A DNA stretch of 42,366 nucleotides from Acidovorax sp. FJL06 (GCF_003852545.1 NZ_QAJR01000063.1:1-42366); one strand, 5' to 3'. Shown: positions 9,547-17,552, counted from the first letter of the stretch. Program-made: numbers and translations. The notes: generated by a model not told the origin, from the sequence alone.

Positions 9547-9957
9547 TCACAGCGACTTGTCGGCCATGAAGTCCACGGCGGCCTTGACCTCGGCGTCCGT
9601 CAGGTTGGCAGCGCCCCCCTTGGCGGGCATCATGCCCTTGGCACCGGTAAAGCCCTCGATCGCGTGCTTGTACAGCGTGTCCTTGCCCTGGGCAATGCGC
9701 GGGCCCCAGTCGGCCTTGTCGCCGGGCTTGGGGGCGCCGGCCACACCGGCAGCGTGGCACATGGCGCAGGTCTTGCCGAACACGCTCTTGCCCAGTTCGT
9801 TCTCTGCGGCGGCCGGGGCCGCTGCGGGCGCAGGGGCCGGGGCGGTCACGGCAGCCGCGGGGGCTGCGGCCGGAGCGGCCTCCGGCTTCTTGTCGCCACA
9901 ACCGGCCAGCAGTGCAGCCAGGATCGCCACGGCGACCATCACGGTTTTCTTTTGCAT
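9547..9957 (-). CDS. Lipoprotein c-type cytochrome (c5-like)
   Basis: The 136-residue protein has a signal peptide ending in LLAGC (lipobox, Cys20), so it should be anchored to a membrane. A linker of about 40 residues made almost only of Ala and Pro follows, then one haem c domain with CAMCHAAG (CxxCH) and a distal Met in GMMPAKGG, as in cytochrome c5. The start at 9957 is chosen for AGGA 8 bases upstream. It is the first gene of the leftward arm, followed by the ApbE/NosX gene, and shares its upstream region with the nosZ operon. The probable role is electron delivery to NosZ (inference). The long linker would let the haem domain swing from the membrane. Confidence 0.9.
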   Translation of the reverse strand: MQKKTVMVAVAILAALLAGCGDKKPEAAPAAAPAAAVTAPAPAPAAAPAAAENELGKSVFGKTCAMCHAAGVAGAPKPGDKADWGPRIAQGKDTLYKHAIEGFTGAKGMMPAKGGAANLTDAEVKAAVDFMADKSL

Positions 9958-10150
9958 CGCATACATCCTGTTCTTTGTCATTGAAACCACCATCCGAAGG
10001 AGCCGTGGCTGCGCACGAAACGGAGCAAGCCCACGGTGCAGCCCGCGGCCTGAAAGCCGCCCTGCGGGGCGTGCCCAGGCCCTCTTCAGACCGGTGCATT
10101 GACTGTAGGCGCACGCGGCACTTTTGGGCAGGTGCGGCCTCCGCCAAAAC

Positions 10151-10199
10151 ATGATCCAGATCAAATTGATTCATATTATGTGAATCTATTATCCGGGCC
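10151..10199 (+). promoter_or_regulatory. FNR/DNR-type class II promoter of the nos operon
   Basis: ATGATCCAGATCAA (10151-10164) matches the FNR-family consensus TTGAT-N4-ATCAA at 9 of 10 positions (read on the minus strand as TTGAT-CTGG-ATCAT). A -10 hexamer TATTAT lies at 10187-10192. Counting from it, transcription would start near 10199, which puts the FNR site centre 41.5 bases upstream, the classic class II activator position. This fits oxygen- or nitric-oxide-controlled expression of the operon that starts at 10200. The same site could also act on the leftward cytochrome/nosX arm. Confidence 0.8.
10168..10186. promoter_or_regulatory. Second dyad in the nos promoter
   Basis: GATTCA (10168-10173) and TGAATC (10181-10186) are perfect inverted arms around seven AT-rich bases. 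The dyad lies between the FNR box and the -10 hexamer, a good place for a repressor. The binder is unknown; an NO-sensing repressor such as NsrR is one possibility, but the match to its published consensus is only partial. Confidence 0.45.
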
Positions 10200-10562
10200 A
10201 TGCAAAGCCATCACACCCTGCGAACCCTGCGCCTGTGGGTCTTGGCGTGGTTTGTCATGGCGCTGGGTGCAGCGGTGGCCTCCCCGCTGGTCTCGCCCAA
10301 AGGCATGGAGCTGGTCTGCACCAGCGCCGGCACCGGCGGCGCCCGGCTGGTGGTGAAGACCGCTGACGGCCTGGTGGCGGCAGATGCCATCGGCCTGGAC
10401 TGCCCTTTGTGCCTGGCGGCCGACACGCCCCCCTCCACCCCACCCGCCGCTGCAGCCACGGCCGCAGCCCCCGCATTCCAGCCCCGTTTTCACGCATCGC
10501 TTTCCGCGCACACAGGGGCGGCTCGGAGCCCCCCTGCGCGCGCACCACCCCTTTTCAACTGA
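10200..10562 (+). CDS. DUF2946-like small Cys protein, first gene of the nos operon
   Basis: The 120-residue predicted exported protein has a signal-like hydrophobic segment at residues 10-28 (LRLWVLAWFVMALGAAVAS). Its core, GMELVCTSAG ... DGL ... LDCPLCLA, resembles DUF2946 proteins (a single Cys, then a CPLCL motif). The C-terminal third is rich in Ala/Pro and low in complexity. Three cysteines and a few histidines would suit copper binding, and the place just ahead of nosZ hints at a role in copper supply, but no function is proven. The promoter predicts a transcription start almost on the ATG, and there is no Shine-Dalgarno sequence, so the message may be leaderless. The next gene, nosZ, starts 21 bases after the stop. 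Confidence 0.72.
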   Translation: MQSHHTLRTLRLWVLAWFVMALGAAVASPLVSPKGMELVCTSAGTGGARLVVKTADGLVAADAIGLDCPLCLAADTPPSTPPAAAATAAAPAFQPRFHASLSAHTGAARSPPARAPPLFN

Positions 10563-10583
10563 GCCATCCCAAAGAGGAAAACC

Positions 10584-12509
10584 ATGAACGAGAGAAAAGA
10601 CGCCCCCCTTCCCACTGCCGGCCTGGGCCGACGCAGTTTCATCAACACCGCCGCCCTCGTGGGCCTGACCGCAGGTGTGGCCGCCTGCACCGAAAAGCCC
10701 AGCGCCGCCACACCCGCAGCCCCTGCCGGTGCGGCCCCCGCCGCCAGCCATGCGGCCGGCGGTGCCAACCCCCACCTCAAGCCCGGCGAGCTGGACACCT
10801 ACTACGGCCTGTGGAGCGGCGGCCATACCGGCGACATGCGCGTGCTGGGCCTGCCCTCGGGCCGCGAAATCACCCGCATCCCCTGCTTCGTGCCCGACGC
10901 GCTCGTGGGCTGGGGCATCACCAACGAGTCCAAGGCCGTGATGGGCACCAAGGCCGATGGCCACCTTGAATACACGGTGGCCGACACCCACCACACGCAC
11001 GCCTCGTACAAGGACGGCAACTACGACGGCCGCTACGCCTGGATCAACGACAAGATCAACAGCCGCATCGCGCGCATCCGCCTCGATTACTTCGTCTGCG
11101 ACAAGATCACCAAGCTGCCCAATGTGCAGGGCTTTCACGGCATCTTCCCGGACAAGGCCGACCCGGTGGACCCCGCCATCAACTACACCACGCGCGTGTT
11201 CTGCGGCGGTGAGTTCGCCATTCCCATGCCCAACACGGGCACCGAAGACTCCAGCAAATACCGCTCCATGTTCAGCTGCGTGGATGCAGAAACGATGGAA
11301 GTGCGCTGGCAAGTGCTGATCGACGGCAACTGCGACCTGGTGGCCACGTCGTACGACGGCAAGCTGGCCGCCACCAACCAGTACAACACCGAGATGGGCG
11401 CGAAGTACGAGGACATGATGTCCGCCGAGCGCGACGCCTGCCTGTTCTTCAACGTGGGCCGCATCGAAGCCGCCGTGAAGGCTGGCAAGTTCAAGACCAT
11501 CGGCACCAGCAAGGTGCCCGTGGTGGACGGCACGCACGAAGCCAACAAGGACCCCAAGACCGCCCTCACGGCCTATGTGTCGGTGCCCAAGAACCCGCAC
11601 GGCGTGAACGCCAGCCCCGATGGCAAGTACTTCATCTGCGCCGGCAAGCTCTCGCCCACCGGCACCGTGATCGAACTGGCCAAGGTGCTCGACTACTTTG
11701 ACGGCAAGCTCGAAAAGCTGGACTCCGCCATCGTGGCCGAAGTGGAACTGGGCCTGGGCCCACTGCACACCGCGTTTGACGGCCGTGGCAATGCCTACAC
11801 CACCCTGTTCCTGGACAGCCAGGTCGTGAAGTGGAACGTGGAGGCCGCCATCAAGTTCCACGCAGGCGACAAGACCGCCAAGTACGTGGTGGACCGCCTC
11901 GATGTGCAGTACCAGCCTGGCCACTTGAACGCCTCGCAGTCCGAAACCAAGGCCGCCGACGGCAAGATCCTGGCCGTGGGTTGCAAGTTCTCCAAGGACC
12001 GCTTCCTGCCCGTGGGCCCGCTGCACCCCGAGAACGAACAGCTCATCGACATCTCGGGCGAGAAGATGGTGCTGCTGGCCGACCACCCTGTGCGCGGCGA
12101 GCCCCATGACTTCATCATCTTCAAGCGCGACCTGGTGCGCCCCAAGCAGGTCTACACGCTCGACGAGTTCCCGCTGGCCGTCAAGGACCCTAAGGAGTCC
12201 GGCGTGTTCCGCAATGGCAAGAAGGTCACCGTGAAGATGACCTCGCAAGCCCCGGCCTTCAGCCTGCGCGAGTTCAAGCTCAAGAAGGGTGACGAGGTCA
12301 CGCTGATCCTGACCAACCTGGACAAGATCGAAGACTTGACCCACGGCTTTGCGATCCCGAACTACAACGTGAACTTCATCGTGAACCCGCTGGAGACCAA
12401 GTCGGTGAGCTTTGTGGCCGACAAGCCCGGTGTGTTCTGGTGCTACTGCACGCACTTCTGCCATGCGCTCCACCTGGAAATGCGCACGCGGATGATTGTT
12501 GAGGGTTAA
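10584..12509 (+). CDS. nosZ: Nitrous-oxide reductase NosZ (clade I type)
   Basis: The 641-residue copper enzyme reduces N2O to N2 in the periplasm. The leader has a twin-arginine motif (GRRSFIN, residues 15-21), the mark of clade I enzymes. The seven-bladed propeller carries CuZ histidines, including DTHHTHAS (about residue 134), with HGVNASPDGKY and GPLHTAFDGRG further on. The C-terminal cupredoxin domain holds the CuA site CYCTHFCHALHLEM. RBS AGAGGA precedes ATG 10584. Unusually, the hydrophobic leader ends in GVAAC (Cys35), a lipobox-like sequence, and continues with an Ala/Pro-rich linker of about 25 residues before PHLKPGELDTYYG, where the conserved protein begins. NosZ may therefore be a Tat-exported lipoprotein. 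The gene comes before nosR, unlike the nosR-first order of Pseudomonas stutzeri. Confidence 0.97.
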   Translation: MNERKDAPLPTAGLGRRSFINTAALVGLTAGVAACTEKPSAATPAAPAGAAPAASHAAGGANPHLKPGELDTYYGLWSGGHTGDMRVLGLPSGREITRIPCFVPDALVGWGITNESKAVMGTKADGHLEYTVADTHHTHASYKDGNYDGRYAWINDKINSRIARIRLDYFVCDKITKLPNVQGFHGIFPDKADPVDPAINYTTRVFCGGEFAIPMPNTGTEDSSKYRSMFSCVDAETMEVRWQVLIDGNCDLVATSYDGKLAATNQYNTEMGAKYEDMMSAERDACLFFNVGRIEAAVKAGKFKTIGTSKVPVVDGTHEANKDPKTALTAYVSVPKNPHGVNASPDGKYFICAGKLSPTGTVIELAKVLDYFDGKLEKLDSAIVAEVELGLGPLHTAFDGRGNAYTTLFLDSQVVKWNVEAAIKFHAGDKTAKYVVDRLDVQYQPGHLNASQSETKAADGKILAVGCKFSKDRFLPVGPLHPENEQLIDISGEKMVLLADHPVRGEPHDFIIFKRDLVRPKQVYTLDEFPLAVKDPKESGVFRNGKKVTVKMTSQAPAFSLREFKLKKGDEVTLILTNLDKIEDLTHGFAIPNYNVNFIVNPLETKSVSFVADKPGVFWCYCTHFCHALHLEMRTRMIVEG

Positions 12510-12520
12510 CCAGGGCGATC

Positions 12521-12625
12521 CCCCTGAGGCGCTGCGCGCCTTCCCCCTTCTCTCGGCTTCGCCGGGAAGGGGGACGATGCACTCGCTGCGGGGCGACCCT
12601 TGCTCTGCATCCCTGGCCTGGGGCG
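12521..12625. repeat. GC-rich nested-hairpin repeat between nosZ and nosR
   Basis: Two hairpins follow the nosZ stop: AGGCGC-TGC-GCGCCT (12527-12541), then a large stem CCCCCTTC (12543-12550) pairing with GAAGGGGG (12566-12573) that encloses CGGC-TTC-GCCG. The opening words CCCCCTGAGGCGC and the GGGGCGACCCTTGC that follows recall a repeat widespread in Comamonadaceae genomes; this is memory, not a search. A structure of this size could protect the nosZ message 3' end or reduce read-through into nosR. Confidence 0.65.
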
Positions 12626-12666
12626 CGCCAGTTGCGTCGATAGCGCCCCATTTTTATGCCAAATGT

Positions 12667-12713
12667 TGCTCTACCGCTTTATCAATAAGCGCTAGCAGCT
12701 ATCAAAAAGATAG
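12667..12713. repeat. Dispersed palindromic repeat directly before nosR
   Basis: The element has CGCTT...AAGCG arms (12675-12691), the shared word GCGCTAGCAGCTAT, and the hairpin CTATC-AAAAA-GATAG (12699-12713). It ends four bases before the nosR ATG, so it occupies the place where a Shine-Dalgarno sequence would be, and none is visible. Confidence 0.7.
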
Positions 12714-12717
12714 TCCC

Positions 12718-15339
12718 ATGATTTCCCTCCGTCGGCAGTTCGCCACGCTTCTTCTGGTCTTGCTGGCAGCCTTTTGGCTGGCGCCGCGCGCCCATGCTGC
12801 CGCAGGGGCCTACGAGGCCGAGCTGCCCGCCGAGCTGGCCAGCGCGCGCGACCTGTGCGCCCTGGTGCCCTGCAAGGACGTGTTCCCGGGGGCCCACCAT
12901 TTTTCCGAACGCAAGGGCCAGCCGCCCTATGTGGAGGCCTACGACCAAGCCAGCGAGCCGCGCAAGCTGGTGGGCTACGTCATGCTGTCCACCGACATCA
13001 CCGACACCCCCGCCTACTCGGGCAAGCCCGTGGTCACGCTGATTGGCATGGACACGCAGGGCCGCTTTGTGGGCGTGAAGGTGCTCAAGCATTCCGAGCC
13101 CATCCTGCTGCTGGGCATTCCTGAATCCGCGCTGCTCAAGTTCAACGCCCAGTACCTGGGCAAGTCGGTGGCCGACAAGATCGAGGTGGGCCAGTCGCGC
13201 CCCGATGAGAACGTGCTGGGCCTGGACGCCATCTCGGGCGCCACGGTCACCGTCATCGCACAGAACCAGGTCATGATGGCCTCGGGCTCGGCCGTGGCGC
13301 GGCAGGTGGGCATCCTCGCGCCCACGGTGCGTGAACCGGCCCGCTATGCAGAAACCGGCAAGCGCCTCACTTGGGCCGAACTGGTGCAACAAGGCACCGT
13401 GCAACGCCTGCGGGTGCTGCCCGAACAGGTGGGCCTGGACAAAGGCCCCGACCCGTTCATCGAGCTGTGGTTTGGCGACCTGAACCACCCCGACATCGGC
13501 AAAAGCGTGCTGGGCGATAACGGCTGGAACAACCTGCGCCTGCAGCTCAAGGAGGGCGAGCACGCCTTCTTCATCGTCCGCACCGGCGGCAAGGAATCGT
13601 TCAAGGGCTCGGGCTTTGTGCGCGGCGGCATCTACGACCGCGTGCAGGTGCGCCAAGGCGCGGATTCGTTCACCTTCCGCGACCTGGATGCGCTCAACCT
13701 GTACGGCATCGAGGCCGCAGGCGCGCCCAGCTACAACGAATCGGTCATCTTCATCATCCGCTCATCCGCGTTCTCGGCGGCCTATCCGTGGAAGCTGAGC
13801 TTTCTGGGCAACCGCGTGGACCGGGCCACGGGCACACGCAGCTTCACCAGCTTTGACACGCCCTACTGGCTGCCCGCCGCCACGCTGCAAGGCGGGCGCC
13901 CCACCATCGAAGAGCCCGACGCCCCCTGGGTGCGCGTGTGGAAGTCGCGTGCGCTAGAGATTGCGCTGTTCGCCGTGCTGCTGGTCGCCGTGGGTGTGGT
14001 CTATGCCCTGCGCGAAAAGCTCACCCGCCTGTCCACCCACAAGAACAAGTGGCCCGTCAACGCCTTCAAGTACAGCTTCTGGGCCCTCAGCATTGGCTGG
14101 ATCGGCTTTGGCGCCATGGCGCAGCCCTCCATCACGCAGGTGCTGACCTGGTTCCATTCGCTGCTGTTCCAGTGGACCTGGTCGCTGTTCCTGTCCGACC
14201 CGTTCATCTTCCTGTTCTGGATCTTCATCATCGTCACCGTGTTCCTGTTCGGGCGCGGTCTGTTCTGCGGCTGGATGTGCCCGTTTGGCTCGCTGCAGGA
14301 GGGCATCTACAAGATCGCACGCGCCCTGGGCCTCAAGCGCTTTCAGACCCAGCTGCCGCAGAAGTGGCACGACCGCCTCAAGTGGGTCAAGTACGCGGTG
14401 TTCTTCGGGCTGCTCGCGGTGTCGATGTTCTCCATGGGCCTGGCCGAGAAGCTGGCCGAGGTGGAGCCCTTCAAGACCACCTTCCTGGTGGGCGCACTGA
14501 ACCGCGCCTGGCCCTATGGCCTGTTTGTGGCCGCCATCCTGGGCGTGTCGATCTTCATCGAGCGGCCCTACTGCAAATACATCTGCCCGCTGGGCGCGTC
14601 GCTGGCCATGCCCAGCACGTTCCGCTGGTTTGGCCTCAAGCGCAAGCAGGACTGCAACAGCTGCAAAGCCTGCGCCGTGGGCTGCGGCGCCCAGGCGATT
14701 GACGCCGATGGCCGCATCGACCACCGCGAATGCCTGCACTGCCTCGATTGCATGGTGCTCTACACCGACACCAAGGGCTGCCCGCCTCTGGCAAAAGAAC
14801 GCAAGCGCCGCGAAAAGGACGGCCTCACGATCACGCCCATCGGCGCCAACGGCTACTTCATCCCGATCCACCCCGCCACCGTGCAGGACCAGATTGCGGC
14901 CAAGGCCGCCCAGGGGCCGGACCCCCGCCTGCCCACCACGCCAGCGCTGCCCGCGCACAAGGCCGGCGCGAAAGGCCTGCGCTGGATTGGACAGGAGCTG
15001 GTGGACCACCTGTGGCCCTGGAGCCGCGAAGGCTGGGCATCCGGCCGTGGCCTGCAAATCGCGGGCTTCTCGCTGGCCATCGCCGCCAGCGTGGCCTGGG
15101 TGATGACCGCCATGGGCTCGCTGTCGTCGGGCGCCATCATCGGCTGGTGGTTTGGCTGGAGCGTGTACGAGGTGCTGATCCGCCTGTCGGGCAAGCGCTA
15201 TGTGAAGGACGGCCCGTGGTGGCGCGATCAGTACCGCCGGGCGGGCGTGATGGACATGCTGAGCTACGTGGGCTTCAAGAACCTGCTGATCGGCGCGGCG
15301 CTGTTCCTGGCCATCAAGGCCGTGGTGGGACTGGCGTGA
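12718..15339 (+). CDS. nosR: NosR, membrane FMN/Fe-S electron donor for N2O reduction
   Basis: The 873-residue polytopic protein passes quinol electrons toward NosZ and is needed for nosZ expression in model species. It has a signal peptide (residues 1-27), a periplasmic FMN-binding domain with the flavinylation motif SGATVTV (about 175), and a further periplasmic region. Membrane helices start near residue 415, with CP motifs CGWMCPFG (about 518) and CKYICPLG (about 620). Two [4Fe-4S] ferredoxin-like clusters follow, CNSCKACAVGC and CLHCLDC, then a C-terminal tail with two or three more membrane segments. It is clearly longer than the roughly 725-residue P. stutzeri protein. The start at 12718 begins the signal peptide; there is no Shine-Dalgarno sequence, because a repeat lies directly upstream. 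The stop overlaps the nosD start as TGATG. Confidence 0.95.
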   Translation: MISLRRQFATLLLVLLAAFWLAPRAHAAAGAYEAELPAELASARDLCALVPCKDVFPGAHHFSERKGQPPYVEAYDQASEPRKLVGYVMLSTDITDTPAYSGKPVVTLIGMDTQGRFVGVKVLKHSEPILLLGIPESALLKFNAQYLGKSVADKIEVGQSRPDENVLGLDAISGATVTVIAQNQVMMASGSAVARQVGILAPTVREPARYAETGKRLTWAELVQQGTVQRLRVLPEQVGLDKGPDPFIELWFGDLNHPDIGKSVLGDNGWNNLRLQLKEGEHAFFIVRTGGKESFKGSGFVRGGIYDRVQVRQGADSFTFRDLDALNLYGIEAAGAPSYNESVIFIIRSSAFSAAYPWKLSFLGNRVDRATGTRSFTSFDTPYWLPAATLQGGRPTIEEPDAPWVRVWKSRALEIALFAVLLVAVGVVYALREKLTRLSTHKNKWPVNAFKYSFWALSIGWIGFGAMAQPSITQVLTWFHSLLFQWTWSLFLSDPFIFLFWIFIIVTVFLFGRGLFCGWMCPFGSLQEGIYKIARALGLKRFQTQLPQKWHDRLKWVKYAVFFGLLAVSMFSMGLAEKLAEVEPFKTTFLVGALNRAWPYGLFVAAILGVSIFIERPYCKYICPLGASLAMPSTFRWFGLKRKQDCNSCKACAVGCGAQAIDADGRIDHRECLHCLDCMVLYTDTKGCPPLAKERKRREKDGLTITPIGANGYFIPIHPATVQDQIAAKAAQGPDPRLPTTPALPAHKAGAKGLRWIGQELVDHLWPWSREGWASGRGLQIAGFSLAIAASVAWVMTAMGSLSSGAIIGWWFGWSVYEVLIRLSGKRYVKDGPWWRDQYRRAGVMDMLSYVGFKNLLIGAALFLAIKAVVGLA

Positions 15340-16625
15340 TGAAGCCCCCCCTTGCTGCCACCGCCTTCACCGCACTCGTGGCGCTGGCTGCGTGCCTGCT
15401 GGCCACGCCCGCCCACGCTGCCACCGTGCAGGTGCGCCCCGGGCAAGACCTGCAGGCCGCCATCACGGCCGCCAAACCGGGCGACACGGTGGAGGTGCTG
15501 CGCGGCGCCTACCGCGTGAACCTGCGCATCGACAAGCAGCTCACCCTGCGCGGCATCGACCGCCCCACCCTCAGTGGCGGGCAGCAGGGCGACACCATCC
15601 GCGTCACCGCGCCCGACGTGGTGATCGAGGGCCTGATCGTGCGCGACTCGGGCACCAGCCTCAAGGACCAGAACGCGGGCATCTACATCTACCCCGGCGC
15701 CCACCGCACCGTGGTGCGCCACAACGACCTCACCTACAACCTGTTCGGCCTGTGGATCGAGAAGGCCAACGACGTGCAGGTGCTGCACAACACCATCACC
15801 GGCCTGCGCGATGTGGGCTCGTCCCAGCGCGGCAACGGGGTGCAGCTGTACAACACCACGGGTGCACGCATCGAGGGCAACCAGATCAGCTTTGTGCGCG
15901 ACGCCCTGTATGTGGACGTATCGCACCACGCCGTGTTCCGGGGCAACAAGCTGCACCACAGCCGCTACGGCACGCACTACATGAACTCCTACTACAACCT
16001 GTGGGAGGACAACGACACCTACTACAACCGGGGCGGCCTGGCGCTGATGGAAGTGCGCGACCAGGTGGTGCGCAACAACCGCGCCTGGGGCAACACCGAC
16101 CACGGCATCATGCTGCGCACCATGCAGGACTCGGTGATCGAGAACAACGTGGTGGCCGAGAACAACCGGGGGTTTTTCATCTACGACGTGGAGTACGTCA
16201 CCCTGCGCGGCAACCTGGTGGCGCGCAACACGGTGGGCGTGCACCTGTCGGCCGGCTCTACCCGCAACAAGGTCGACAACAACGACTTCATCGGCAACCG
16301 CGAACAGGTGCGCTACGTGGGCGCCCGCGACGAGCGCTGGGGCACCGGCGGCGGCAACCACTGGAGCAACTACCTGGGCTGGGACCGCGACGGCAACGGC
16401 GTGGGCGATGTGCCCTACGAAGCCAACGACATGGTGGACCGCCTGACCTGGCGCCACCCCACCATCAAGCTGCTGCTGGCCAGCCCTGCCGTGCAGGCAC
16501 TGCGCCTGGTGGGCCAGCAATTTCCGGTGCTGCGCGTGCCCACGGTGGTTGACCCCGCGCCCCGCATGCAACCCAACCACCCCGAACGGAGCCACTGGCG
16601 TGACCCGCAACCCACCCCCCATTGA
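15339..16625 (+). CDS. nosD: NosD, periplasmic copper-site maturation protein
   Basis: The 428-residue protein has a Sec signal peptide (residues 1-27, ending TPAHA) and then a right-handed parallel beta-helix built from repeated short Asn-rich turns (such as VVRHNDLTYN, VLHNTITG, VIENNVVAENN), as in CASH/PbH1 domains. NosD works with the NosFY ABC complex to assemble the CuZ site of NosZ and receives copper from NosL. The ATG overlaps the nosR stop. The 3' end overlaps the nosF start region by 26 bases. The roughly 60-residue tail after the helix is less ordered. Confidence 0.95.
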   Translation: MKPPLAATAFTALVALAACLLATPAHAATVQVRPGQDLQAAITAAKPGDTVEVLRGAYRVNLRIDKQLTLRGIDRPTLSGGQQGDTIRVTAPDVVIEGLIVRDSGTSLKDQNAGIYIYPGAHRTVVRHNDLTYNLFGLWIEKANDVQVLHNTITGLRDVGSSQRGNGVQLYNTTGARIEGNQISFVRDALYVDVSHHAVFRGNKLHHSRYGTHYMNSYYNLWEDNDTYYNRGGLALMEVRDQVVRNNRAWGNTDHGIMLRTMQDSVIENNVVAENNRGFFIYDVEYVTLRGNLVARNTVGVHLSAGSTRNKVDNNDFIGNREQVRYVGARDERWGTGGGNHWSNYLGWDRDGNGVGDVPYEANDMVDRLTWRHPTIKLLLASPAVQALRLVGQQFPVLRVPTVVDPAPRMQPNHPERSHWRDPQPTPH

Positions 16626-17550
16626 GCTGACCAACCTGCGCGAGCCCGCCATTGAGGTGCGGGGCGTGCACAAGCACTACGGCGCACTGCACGCCGTGGA
16701 CGGCATCGACCTGCGCGTGGAGCGCGGCGAAATCCTGGGCCTCATCGGCCACAACGGCGCGGGCAAAAGCACGCTGTTCAAGATGATCCTGGGCCTCACG
16801 CCCGCCACAGAGGGCGAGATCCGCGTGGGCGGCACCCGCGTGCTGGGGCGCGACTTTCGCACCGCGCGACGCCACCTGGGCTACCTGCCCGAGAACGTGG
16901 TGCTGTACGACAACCTGAGCGGGCTGGAGACGCTGCACTTTTTTGCCCGCCTCAAGGGCGCGCCCCTGGCGCAATGCGCAGCACTGCTCGAACAGGTGGG
17001 CCTGGCCCACGCGGGCAAGCGCCCCGTGCGCGAATACTCCAAGGGCATGCGCCAGCGCCTCGGGTTTGCGCAGGCGCTGCTGGGCGAACCCCAGGTGCTG
17101 CTGCTGGACGAGCCCACCAACGGCCTGGACCCCCAGGCCATCCGCGACTTCTACGCCACGCTGCGCGAGCTGCAGGCCCGGGGCGTGACCATCGTCATCA
17201 CCTCGCACATCCTGGCCGAGCTGCAAGAGCGTGTGGACCGCCTGGCCATCCTGGCCGCTGGCAAGCTGCAGGCCCTGGGCAGCGTGCAGGCGCTGCGCGA
17301 GCAGGCGCACATGCCGCTGACCATCCACCTCGCGCTGGCTGCGGCCGACCGGTCTGCCGCACTGCAGGCGCTGGCTACAGTGCCCGGCATCACCACCACC
17401 GCCACACCCGACGGCCTGCACCTGGACTGCCCGCGCGGCGCCAAGATGGCCGTGCTCGCCGCACTGGCGCCGCTGGGCGCACGGCTGCTGGATGTGCACA
17501 TCCACGAACCTTCGCTCGAAGACGTGTACTTCGGGCTGCGCGGAGACTGA
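16600..17550 (+). CDS. nosF: NosF, ABC ATPase of the NosDFY complex
   Basis: The 316-residue cytoplasmic ATPase energises the NosDFY complex needed for NosZ copper-centre maturation. Visible motifs are Walker A GHNGAGKST (about residue 49), signature YSKGMRQRLG, Walker B LLLDEPTNGLDP and the H-loop TSHIL. A C-terminal regulatory domain of about 90 residues follows. I prefer GTG 16600 because CGGAG lies about 9 bases upstream and the overlap with nosD is small; ATG 16549 would add 17 residues and overlap nosD by 77 bases. nosY begins two bases after the stop. Confidence 0.93.
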   Translation: MTRNPPPIELTNLREPAIEVRGVHKHYGALHAVDGIDLRVERGEILGLIGHNGAGKSTLFKMILGLTPATEGEIRVGGTRVLGRDFRTARRHLGYLPENVVLYDNLSGLETLHFFARLKGAPLAQCAALLEQVGLAHAGKRPVREYSKGMRQRLGFAQALLGEPQVLLLDEPTNGLDPQAIRDFYATLRELQARGVTIVITSHILAELQERVDRLAILAAGKLQALGSVQALREQAHMPLTIHLALAAADRSAALQALATVPGITTTATPDGLHLDCPRGAKMAVLAALAPLGARLLDVHIHEPSLEDVYFGLRGD

Positions 17551-17552
17551 GC

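Noticed and set aside
9536-9550. GTG 9550 as start of the ApbE/NosX gene, overlapping the cytochrome stop as GTGA
   Set aside because: Possible, but it adds only five residues and has no ribosome-binding site; ATG 9535 was kept as the start and the alternative noted.
10176-12473. 765-codon open frame on the minus strand opposite nosZ
   Set aside because: It is the complementary frame of a GC-rich gene; nosZ on the plus strand has all family motifs and a good ribosome-binding site.
12543-12573. Large nosZ-nosR hairpin as a simple Rho-independent terminator
   Set aside because: There is no T-run after the stem, and its words look like a repeat family, so it is listed as a repeat with possible attenuating effect.
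16549-16599. ATG 16549 as the nosF start
   Set aside because: It would overlap nosD by 77 bases and add 17 non-conserved residues; GTG 16600 has a better-placed CGGAG.
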